Of a stretch of 64,000 nucleotides of DNA, positions 44,188-53,739 are shown piece after piece. The DNA is from Paramyrothecium sp. XJ0827 (taxonomy: Eukaryota > Ascomycota > Sordariomycetes > Hypocreales > Stachybotryaceae): positions 2,604,001 through 2,668,000 of the forward strand of contig JAJFPB010000002.1 in assembly GCA_020881915.1 (NCBI GenBank), written 5' to 3'. The position numbers were made by a program, and so were the translations under genes. Under the pieces are notes generated by a model. The model was not told where the DNA came from. It did not search any database and saw nothing but the letters and a program-made list of their open reading frames with translations. Each line of letters begins with the position of its first letter. Within the stretch, counting starts at the first letter, position 1.

Positions 44188-45896
44188 ATGCTCGTAAGTC
44201 AACCTGAGATCCCGTGGAGGCGCACTTGTTTCTGTCCTGCCACAGTCTGCAACACGCTGTGGCACTGTTGCTGGTGGCCCAGTTTCACGGCATTAGAGAC
44301 ACGTCAAAATGAACTCACAACGATGTTGACATATCCTGACATTAGTTCCACGCTGCCCTTTTGGCACTGGCGGCCACCGCCGTCAGCGCCGTAAAGCCCC
44401 TCGAGATCCGGGGTACCGATTTCGTTGAGCCCGACACTGGCAAGAGAGTCCAGATCGTCGGCGCTGCCTATCAGCCTGGCGGTAGCGCTGGCTACAACCC
44501 CGAGGTTACCGGCAAAGATCCCCTGAGTGATCCCGAGGTCTGCCTGCGTGATGCCGCCTTGATGCAGGTCATGGGTATCAACGCCATCCGCGTCTACAAC
44601 CTGAGCCCTGACCTGAATCACGACGAGTGCGCCAGTATCTTCAACGCTGTATGTGTTTTCTCCCACGAGGATCTCGTGTCATTAATGTTTGGATTGGTCA
44701 TGCTAATATTATCCTCCACCCCCTAGGCCGGCATGTATATGATGATTGACGTCAACTCGCCTCTCGTCGGTGAAGCCCTTGCCTCCAAGGAGCCATGGAC
44801 CACTTACTACATGGCATACCTGAACCGCACGTTTGCCATTGCTGAGGCTTTCAGCAACTACCCCAACACTCTTCTCTTTTTCTCTGCCAATGAGGTTATC
44901 CATGACGTCCCCTCAGCCGAATTTGTTCCTCAGTATATCCGTGCCGTCACCCGTGATCTTAAGACCTACATCAAAAAGCACATCAAGCGCCAGATCCCTG
45001 TTGGGTACTCCGCCGCCGATGTTCGTGACGTTCTCTGGGATACTTGGAACTACATGCAGTGCTCCGTCGAGGACGAAGAAGACGATGCCAGCCGCGCCGA
45101 CTTTTTCGCACTCAACTCCTACAGTTGGTGCGGTCCGGAGGCTACCTTTGATAGCTCTTCATTCGACGATCTCGTCGACGGCCTGAAGTCTACCTCGGTC
45201 CCCGTCTTCTTCAGCGAGTACGGCTGCAACAAGCCCCAGCCGCGATACTGGAACGAGACTCAATCCATCTACAGCGACGACATGACTGGCGTCTTCTCCG
45301 GTGGAGTCGTGTACGAGTACACTGAAGAGGCCAATAACTACGGCTTGGTTGAGGTCGAGGATGGTACTCTGAATATCTTGTCTGACTACAACCGACTCAA
45401 GGCCCAGTTCGCCAAGATCGACTGGGAGTCTGTTCAGTCAGAGTCTGCCAGGGGCAAGGCTCCTCCTGCCCCGAAATGCGTGAGCAAGCTCATCCAGGAG
45501 AAGGGTTTTGACTCCAACTTCACGATCCCCATTGTACCTAACGATGGTTCCCGAGAACTCATTGAGGACGGTGTCTCACCCAAGCCCAAGGGCAAGCTTG
45601 TCAAGATCGACAACTTTGACGTCAGCCTCAAGGTCAAGGATGCTGATGGCAAGACGATGACTGGTCTCAAGGTTGTACCGCTCCCCGCCGATGAGTATAA
45701 CTGGTATGGCAAGAACGAGGCGCAGACTGGCACCGCCGAACACAAGCCGGAAGAGAGCAATGACGACTCTGAGGAGTCGAAAGACTCCGATGCTAGTCAG
45801 GATGCAGCCAAGGAAGACGAGCCCAGCGCCGCCGGCCTCACCCAGCCACTGATGTGGGCTGCAGCCGTGCCGCTTGTCGCCATGCTGTTTGCTTAG
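44188..45896 (+). CDS. GPI-anchored 1,3-beta-glucanosyltransferase (GH72, no CBM43)
   Basis: Three exons (44188–44193, 44346–44648, 44727–45896) give 492 residues. Exon 1 holds just two codons. A signal peptide (HAALLALAATAVSA) precedes the mature start VKPLEIRGTDFV. GH72 catalytic residues are recognisable: acid/base Glu in FSANEVIHD near residue 157 and the nucleophile Glu in FSEYGCN near 266. A Cys-containing region follows, then a Ser/Asp/Glu-rich acidic linker and a hydrophobic GPI signal at the C-terminus (LMWAAAVPLVAMLFA). No X8/CBM43 module is seen. These enzymes elongate and remodel beta-1,3-glucan at the cell wall and are needed for hyphal growth. Confidence 0.94.
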
Positions 45897-46151
45897 TTGG
45901 AAAGGAGGCACATGAGAGGGGCAGGAGAGGAAGAGACGAATATGGAACAGAGATGTGGTTCCCTGTAAATGTCATTTTCTATTCAACCATGAATGTGCAT
46001 ACTGCATTCTTCAGCCGAGCATAGGCGTTACGTTTTGCCTTTCTTAGACAACGAAGAGAACCATCTCCAGGCCCGTCGTTATCATTTCCTGCGTGCCACA
46101 GCCTGACAAGCCAAACCACTTGAACTCCCCAATCCCTCAACCCCATCTTCC

Positions 46152-46433
46152 TTAAGCCTGCCCCTGCAGGCTGTTCTTGGCTGTCTGCTCAGACTTTGAT
46201 GCGTTTTTTTCTTCTTTCTGTTGTGGCGTTCCGCCGACGTCAGTGTTGTTACTGCTGATGGCGTCCCTGCTTTGCTCGGTACTCACTCTATACGATCCTC
46301 CACGCAGTGACGAAGAACAACCCGGGTTCGTAGCGCAGGGGAGGCAGTAGTCGTGGGTACCGAGATCAGCGGCATGACAGCAGCTGGAGCAGCAACTGTC
46401 AGCGAACATGAAGGGCTCTGAGTCTTGTGCCAT
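46152..46433 (-). CDS. Small Cys-rich protein, function unknown
   Basis: I do not recognise this protein. The unspliced frame encodes 93 residues. Seven cysteines are packed into residues 14–39 with CC-x2-CC-x10-C-x2-C-x5-C spacing, in a 'SCCSSCCHAADLGTHDYCLPC' context; the tail is hydrophilic and Lys/Glu-rich. It has no signal peptide. A 69-nt segment starting at GTGAGT (46268) and ending in ACAG is a credible intron that keeps the frame whether or not it is removed, giving 93- or 70-residue forms. The pattern hints at metal binding or a treble-clef-like knuckle, but no function is claimed. Confidence 0.5.
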   Translation of the reverse strand: MAQDSEPFMFADSCCSSCCHAADLGTHDYCLPCATNPGCSSSLRGGSYRVSTEQSRDAISSNNTDVGGTPQQKEEKNASKSEQTAKNSLQGQA

Positions 46434-48353
46434 GGTGTGCTCCTTTGGTTTCTTCAGGAGATAGAGTGAGGTCGTTCTTCGGGTCGTGTTTCTCGTTGGT
46501 CTGAAGTGTGAGCCGGGAGATATGTTGCGGTGCTATTGAATGTGACGGACTACAGGACGAGAAGGTGTTGCTTTGTTTCTTTCCGGGTGTTTGGGATTTA
46601 CTTTCCCTCAAAGTATGAATTGCTCTTGAAATGTTTGTGGTCTAGAATGGTTGGCTCCCTCGCAATGATACAAGTGTTCGTAAAGAAGTAGAAGCCGCTG
46701 CAACTGCTCTGGACTTACCAGAAGCTCTTCCGTCCACGGCCAGGCCCCTTCTTATATACCTATTTTCCCCATCGACCCTCGGACCAGGTATTTTGTGCGA
46801 CCCCGTCTGTTCCACTCGAGAAGACAGCGCAGCAGGAGGAGCGGCCCCGGGCGGTCCAGCAGAGCCTTGTCGCTGCCAGCTGGCCGAGTCCCCGTCAAGC
46901 CCCAGAGTTGACGCAGACAAAGAGAAGGGGGCGGACAGAAACCCAAAAAAAAAAAATGCAACTGAGCAGGCAGAAGACACACAGGCGCAGCACGGTTCGC
47001 GGATTCGGGATCCTTACCGAGAAGCGATGAAAAGAGCCGAAACGGGGGGAAGAGTGGAAGAGAATGACACCCGAAACACTGACGTTGCATTTGTTTCCAG
47101 CTCGTCTGTCTCGTACGCAATCAAATTTCAGCAATGACCCTGTAGAGAAAAAATGCAGAAGCAAAACAAAAGAAAAGAAAAAACGTGAACGGGAACAGCG
47201 CCCCAACCGGGGCGAGGCGCAAGGCAGTTTCGGTCTGCAACGGCCACTTACGACGGAGGGGAGGGGGGGCATAGGGGATGCCAACGGGCGCAAATTTGCC
47301 TCATCTTCGCCAATGTCTCAATTTCACCCCCCGTCTCAACCCATGATGACGCAGATTTTAGGGGTGGAAAGGGGAAGGGGGAAAAGGGGGGGGTGTGTGT
47401 GGTGGTGTTGGTGGTTGGTGGTGCGCGCTGCCCAGAAGAGAGAAAAAGGGGCGGAGTGGGATGGGAATCAAAAAGGCATTTCTGGGAGACAGGACATCGT
47501 CACACACGAGCAGACCCTTTTTTTGCTCTACCTAACGCTTCTTCTTTGCGGTCTATAGAGGGATGGGGAGAGGGGGGGAGAGAAGAGGAAACCATTGTCC
47601 GTCCTTCTGTGTCGCCATGACCGCCGCGCCAGTCAAGTCAGGGCTGGCCACGTCGACCGAAAAGTGAAAAGAAAAGGCGAAAATATTGGACGATGAGGAA
47701 GAGCAAACCGGAAAAAGGGCGGGGCAACAAAAAAAAAAACAGCTGTTGTGCAACTCGACTGCCGGCAGGGCTCACGACGGGCACACCGAAGCCCCCCCCC
47801 CCCGGCTGGGGAGGAAGGCGGCCGTGCGAGACTCGCGGGCCGTTGTGGACGACGACGACGACTCAGAAGGCTTCACGTCAGGGTTATGGGATGGAGAGCC
47901 CAAGGTACGACGTTGTTGGGTCCCGGGGTCCCGGCCGGTGTTGAGGCGTCCCTGTTGCCAACTCATTGCCCAGTGGGACATGGCCTCACCGAGATGGACG
48001 AGACACGGGGGGAGTTGTTACAACAAGTCATCTTTCGGTGAGAACGTTGGGGGCACGTGCGGCTTCGGGCTCGTGAGCGACATCATCATATTAAATAAAA
48101 AAAGGTTTGCGGTAGTATAAATTTCCTCTTCATGCGTCCTCGCTCCGTTTAAGTCACATACCATACACTGCCTTCACTTGACCATTCAAACCTGAACCTG
48201 TGAAGACAATAGAGAGAAATCAGATCCGTCCGCATTCTAACCCACAACAGTACATGAAAAACCCATCGCTGCCGTTGTAATGGTAGGCATGCCATCGTCT
48301 AACACCAAACCCAAAAGCCCATTTTGCTCGTCGCCCCTCGGTTTCCATCCGCC
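46434..48353. other. Intergenic region Cys-rich gene–ACL2 3' end
   Basis: About 1.9 kb of purine-rich low-complexity DNA: A tracts (46946–46958, 47730–47740), G tracts (47264–47270, 47385–47392), a 12-base C run near 47790 and GT-rich repeats at 47393–47425. No gene is supported. Confidence 0.5.
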
Positions 48354-50204
48354 TTAAGCCTTGAACTCCTCGACGTTGCTCGACTCCCACTTGCCGGGGA
48401 CCAGAGCCAGAGGCACGATGCCAGAGACGTGCATCTCGGGGCCAAAGATCTTGGCGTTCAGGCCAAGCTCTTGGGTGGCGGCCTTCATGTTCTTCAGACC
48501 CTCCTGGTAGTTGGGGCCAGCACGGCGCACCCAGATCTGCACGTTGTGCTCGGTCAGCTGGGTAGCGTAGTCGCGCAGAGCACGGATGACACCCTTGAAG
48601 GTGCTGGCGACGTTGGTGAAGTTGGCAATACCACCACCGATGAACAGGACCTTGCCCTTGTCGGACATGGGGGCACGCAGCATGAGGTCGAGGACGGTGC
48701 GAGCGTAGTGGTAGGTCTGGGACTCCGTAGGGGCACCCGAGTACTCGCCGTAGTTGGCCAGGTCGTCGGCAAAGCCGGCGGAAGCAATGGCATCAGCGTA
48801 GACGACGGAGGCACCACCACCAGCAACCAGGGTCCAGATACGGCCGTTGGGGTTCAGGACGGTAAGCTTGAGAGAAGCACCCGTCTTGGCATCCATCTCG
48901 GCGATGTAAGCCTCCTCCTTCGTGAGCTCACGGCCGAAGGGGGCGGGGAACTCCATGGGAGGGCCGGCATCGATGTTAACCTTCTCGCCGTTGGCGGGGG
49001 CCACGTTGGTCAGGCCGAGGGCGCCGGGGGATCGGGCAATGGCCCACTTGACACCGCACTCGAAGTCGGCAGTCTGGTCCAGCTTGGCAGCCAGATCCAG
49101 GAAGTGAACAGCAGCAGAGGTCTTGTCCTCGTTGGGGATGACAACCAGAGGGTTGATCTCGAGGTAGGTGAACTGGCAGTCCACGTAGACAGCGTACAGC
49201 CGGGTGATGAAGTCGACCAGGACATTGTGAACACCTTCGGGCACCTTCTTGAGGAGAGTGGCAGCAATCTCCTCGTTGGAAGGGTATTCGGAGAGGTCAA
49301 CGGGAATCAGCAGCTTCTCAGCCTTGGCGTCGACATCACCGACGTCGACACCACCCTCGTGGGTGAAGAGAATCCAGTCGCCCTAATCATGGGTATTAGC
49401 AGTGGTTCTCGAGAATGTTCAATCAGAGGCATTCCGCCCATGTTGGGTAGTAGTGGGGACAGCAGTGGTAGCAGGCCGCATCGTGACATCCGTTCGTCCG
49501 TGAAGCGGGTACGGTCATGGGTTGCCGAAATGAGCCATGAAGCCCACATTGTGGCACCCTCACACTACATAAAGAACAAGGCTTCCGGACACTCCTGATT
49601 CCCTCGCGTTCTTGAACTTGCAACACTTCCAACACGATGGTTCAGGAGATGGAGTTGTTCACCGAACCCACTGGTGCAGGAGTGTGATTTTGCTTCAAAC
49701 CGGTCCTCGGTGCCAACGGAATACAATGCCAAAGGAGAGGAAAAAAGAGGAGGAGTTACTCACATCACGAACGGAGTTGATGTTGATGTAGTACTCGGTG
49801 TCCTGGGGGTGAGGAACGAAAGGCTCGACAAGGAACTGTCTCAGAACACCAACAACGGTCTCGACCTTCTGCTCCTTGCCAGCTCGCTCAGCAACCCAGG
49901 CCTTGGCCTCGGGCCAGGTCTTGTTCAGAGCCAGCAGGCCGCTCTTTCCTCGTCGCTTGATCAGCTGATCGGGCTTCGCAACGAACTTGGCGCCGGGCTG
50001 CAGCAACCAGGGGTAAGTGATCTCGGCCTGGTTCAGGACATCCTCGACGTTGGCGTCCTCGGGGAAGTGCAGAGAGGCGAGTCTGGGGGGAGGGTTGTGG
50101 GTGGTGGAACGGGGGAGCGGGCTGGGCTTGATGACGGGAGCCCGAGTGAGGTGGTAGTTGAGGATGGCCTTGCCGTCGGCCTCGAGAATCGACTTGGCGG
50201 ACAT
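48354..50204 (-). CDS. ACL2: ATP-citrate lyase subunit 2 (ATP-grasp / citrate-binding subunit)
   Basis: Two exons (50204–49764 and 49382–48354) encode 489 residues. The 381-nt intron is long for this region. The N-terminal domain is the ATP-grasp fold ([19 protein letters not shown]..., [18 protein letters not shown]). The middle carries [12 protein letters not shown] and the C-terminal citrate-binding Rossmann region has [13 protein letters not shown] and [13 protein letters not shown]. Fungi encode the lyase as two subunits that match the halves of the animal enzyme. Together with ACL1 it converts citrate, CoA and ATP to acetyl-CoA and oxaloacetate, the main source of cytosolic acetyl-CoA for lipid synthesis and histone acetylation. 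Divergent from ACL1, the classical fungal arrangement. Confidence 0.95.
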
Positions 50205-51084
50205 TGTGGGAGTTGGCTGAAGGTGAAGTGTTGAGGAGGAGGGGAGCTGCGGACTTGAAGACTACGGTGAGTGTCTGTCTCTTTACGTCTGGCGAATTGT
50301 TGCCTTTTTGATCTTGTTAGCAAGAGCCCGGTTCGAACAGTACCAATTGGTTGTGCACCAGCGTCACCTTGGAGCTTTGCGCAAGTGCCGCGGGCGAGGC
50401 AAAGTGTTGGCGAAGCTGCAACAGCCCACTCAACACATCCAACACCGAGCGCGGGGAGCTTCACGGCAAAAGAATCCAAGCTGCTTGCTATGCAACAACG
50501 ACGACGCAGAGTCGAGCAGGAAAGCAGAATATCGAGTGCTACTTACAATTGCCAAGTGGGAATTGAGCAGATGCAAAAAGATGAAAGTCGGAAGAGGTCG
50601 AGGTATGGGAGAAACGTGAAGCTCTTGAGGGGAGGGGGTGAGAAAAAGGCGGGAGTTGGCAGAAAGAGAGAGAGATTCGCGCCGCCCTGTCAGCCTTTCA
50701 CAAAATTTCTGGGCTGTTCCGAGTGGAAGCTACAGCGACTTTACGGGTCCAGGGATTTTGTCCTGGGACTTGGGAACTCAAAGCTCAGCGGGAGGGGAGG
50801 GGGTTTTTTGGGGGGCTTGCAGGGCAGGGCCGGCCGCATGCGCATCGTGGGGCGACGGAGGGACATTCGAGGTACATTGGATTGGGCGGTCAGCGTCGTC
50901 CCTCTCTGTACGCTGGATCGGGGATGCGGTCTGGCGGAGACGGGGACGGGCTACCTGGACCCCACACCACCCCTCCAACACTCCCAAGGTGGCAGAAAAA
51001 AAAAAAAGCTTTGGGGTGGTGACGCAGCAACCACGAAAAGCGCTGAGGAGGGACAGCTGCAAGCCAATACTGAGGTACGGCCAA

Positions 51085-51096
51085 TGTACCGGTACA
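51085..51096. promoter_or_regulatory. TGTACCGGTACA palindrome
   Basis: Perfect 12-bp palindrome in the ACL2–ACL1 region. It shares the TACCGGTA core with the one at 52369. Confidence 0.35.
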
Positions 51097-52079
51097 TGAG
51101 CGCTCATCACTTCCCAGCCGTTGAGTTGTCCAAGTGGATCATCATCTTGCTTTCTCATTCTTTTCAATTATGCTGGATGGATGGGGCAGAAACTGAAAGA
51201 CGAAGCAAGAACGAGACAAGCATATTCGCCGAATATCGCAAGCCCAGCGCTGGGGTTAGAGACCAATTCCGGGTTTGGGGCATTGTCTCTGATTGCTTGC
51301 CATGCTTTTTTGGGGCCCTTCGCCGTGCGTTGTTTTCCTGCCCAGTTTCCCTTTTTTTCCTCAATCAAAACATTTTTGCTACTGTTTTAGGCACTCGCCG
51401 TTCGCATTGCATCAAGTGATGGATGGATGGGTGGATTGGATGGGTTTGCTGCAGCCGTGGACCGGATGCAAGGCTGACACAGGGAAGACAGGTGTTGATC
51501 TCTTGGTGGCGGCGGTGGTGGTGGTGTCAGCTACCTACATTACCTTACCTTGCCTTGCCATACCTGACCAAATAGTTGAGGAAACCGGCCGCTAACGGAA
51601 TGCCGGTGGTGAGGGACCGAACCCCCGCGGGCCTCCGACTTTCGGTGGAAGCCAGCAGCAGCAGCTCTCGCGAAAGCCTAGGTAAGGTAGGCTGTCCAAG
51701 CCTCACGAGCTGGCCTTGCCTTGGGCTCCCGACTCCGTCCCTCGTGTGGCTGAATCAACTCAGTTTCGGGTGCTCTGGATGCTATTTTGCTTCATGCCTT
51801 CCTCCTCTTCCCTTCGGCGCCTTTGCCCTCTTGGTTCGGGTAGAGCGGCCAATTTGATCATCTTAACCCACAACCACCACCATCAGGTAATAGCGTGCTT
51901 GGGACCCGGCCGAAGCCGCACCGAAAGCTTGTCCCCATCATAAGGTAGGCTGTGGTACCATCGAAGCTACTGGTGTACGGTGCTCGCATCTCCCGCAAGC
52001 AGACGCCCACCGACCGGAATAGGGGCTGAACCTCCACCGCTTGGCGCGCCGTATCCGTACTCGCAGAGAGTGTGAGTGT

Positions 52080-52134
52080 GGCCTCGCGGCTCCAGTGCAT
52101 CTCAGAGGTGCATTGGAGCTGGAGCCGCGAGGCC
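52080..52134. repeat. Inverted repeat with 16-bp perfect arms
   Basis: GGCCTCGCGGCTCCAG at 52080–52095 is perfectly complementary to 52119–52134 across a 23-nt loop. The loop itself holds a TGCATCT/AGGTGCA pairing with one wobble, and a GGAGCTGGAGC duplication allows two alternative registers. Confidence 0.75.
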
Positions 52135-52368
52135 TCATTGATGATAACCAAGACGACACAAAGCACCTTATCTCACCCCCCACTGTTTTTCGTTACTACC
52201 TGACCTTTTTCGTTACCTGACCTGCCTCACGAGGTATTCTTCTCCGTGATGTCTTGTCGACACGGACGCAGCGCATGCAACATCAGGCCTATTTTACCCA
52301 ACCCAAACACAAAGGTAGGCACTAGCGAAGGTAGTAGCCGGGCCTTAAGCGGGCCATGGCGAGATCCA

Positions 52369-52380
52369 GGTACCGGTACC
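52369..52380. promoter_or_regulatory. GGTACCGGTACC palindrome
   Basis: Perfect 12-bp palindrome followed by TCGACC; the same GGTACCTCGACC string recurs at the right end of the palindrome at 53278. Confidence 0.35.
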
Positions 52381-53277
52381 TCGACCCTCCAGCAGGCGCC
52401 AAAAGGGCGGGACATGGGTTTTAGCTTTGCGGGAGACACCATCCAGGTACAGCCGCGGGACTCGACCAAGTCTACCCCTCCGTCGCATCCACAGGCAATG
52501 TCCCTCGTGTGTCCCCTGCACCGATTCAACAGATCAGCGTGGTCCCGACGGGGGTCCCTCCCACTACACACGACAGCGTCCTCACAAGCTCTCTCACACC
52601 TCTGCTCCCCCACCCCAAAGAAAAATAACCGACCCAAAGAAACCAGTCGTTTCCCCAACTTATTCGCCGTACCTGGGCGGAAAGTGGAAAAGGTACCCCC
52701 CCTCCCTCTGTTCTGCCATCGCCGTTCCGTGTCCGCATCCGCACTTTGGCTGTTCGGGTCCCGTCCGTCTCTGTGCTACGAACTGACCTGACCTGTACCT
52801 CAACCCACTGGTCGCCGCCATTCCACATTCTTACAATCTGTGAGATCCGCCAACATCTGCCCTTTTTACTCTTCTCTCCTTCTCGGCTTCATTCCTGGAA
52901 GCTCTTGATTCTTCTTTCATCCTCTCCCATCTCCCATCTCCATCCCCATATCCTAATATCTTTCGGTGCATATTCAAAGCTTCGTTGTTGCTCCGCTGTA
53001 AGCAGCAGCAGAAAAGCAAGGTAAGTCGAGCTTCGCTTTCGGGTACTATCACCTCTCGATTGCACAATTCTTCCATTGTCTTGTCTGGATGCCTTTTCTC
53101 CCCGTCCTACTGCCTCCAGCTCCAGCTCCTCCTCCTCCTCCTCCTCCACCTTATCATCATCGTCCCGACTCGTGGTCCTACTCCGTTTCCTCCTGCCCTC
53201 CGTCAGGCGGTGGCTCTCCGCTCTGTCTGGCCCTGGTCCGGCCTCGCTGCATGGTACAAGGCGAGGTACAACGGACG

Positions 53278-53295
53278 GGTACCTGGCCAGGTACC
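53278..53295. promoter_or_regulatory. 18-bp palindrome in ACL1 leader
   Basis: GGTACCTGGCCAGGTACC is a perfect 18-bp palindrome, inside the probable ACL1 5'-UTR intron. Confidence 0.35.
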
Positions 53296-53739
53296 TCGAC
53301 CACCTCGAGCAGTTTACGGCATAATCCTGCAGGGCAGTGAGTTTGCCCCACTAAATTTTTGGTGGCCTGGCTTTCTTGTCGCAGCAGAGCCCGTTCATTC
53401 AATTCATGGCAAGCAGCCTCAAGTCAGCTCAACTCCTCGACCTCTCCCACCATCGAGCCCAGATTTCCCTCCTGAAATCCCACCCTCTCCCACCACTCAA
53501 AGTTGGCTCGTCTCTCTTTTTCCCCGAGTCTCCTGTTCTGCTCCTACTTCTACATCTACCTCTTCTCACCATTGTCCTCTGCTGGCAACAGGAGCACCCA
53601 TCGATTGAGCTCCCACAATCACCACTGCCGACCTGCTAACTCTGCTGTCCCAGTAGCTCCACCTGCTCCTCCCCCTCCTACTCCCAACAACACCGAGCAG
53701 CAGTCAAGTTCGCCAATCGAGCGAACTCACCCTTTCGCG

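Larger units (their letters stand above)
50205..53739. promoter_or_regulatory. 3.5-kb divergent ACL2–ACL1 regulatory region
   Basis: No gene is supported; the longest frame (50271–51419, +) starts with GTG and has no domain. It holds three GTACC-centred palindromes (51085–51096, 52369–52380, 53278–53295), a strong hairpin (52080–52134), several AGGTAAGG copies (51540–51560, 51678–51690, 51942–51950) and CT-rich blocks toward ACL1. A probable ACL1 5'-UTR intron runs 53021–53653 (GTAAGT...CCCAG). Confidence 0.5.

Noticed and set aside
47785..47800. C12 tract, and similar C or G tracts at 38760 and 60221
   Set aside because: Simple homopolymers common in fungal intergenic DNA; no surrounding structure.
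48324..49598. 424-codon plus-strand frame across ACL2
   Set aside because: A shadow of ACL2 exon 2 with shadow-type composition and no domain.
50330..50337. GGTTCGAA resembling a tRNA B box
   Set aside because: It is followed by CAG instead of CC, and no cloverleaf or A box could be laid out around it.
50271..51419. 382-codon open frame (+) in the ACL2–ACL1 region
   Set aside because: It begins with GTG, not ATG, overlaps the ACL2 leader and spans low-complexity runs. No domain is seen, and the other frames here are also rather open.
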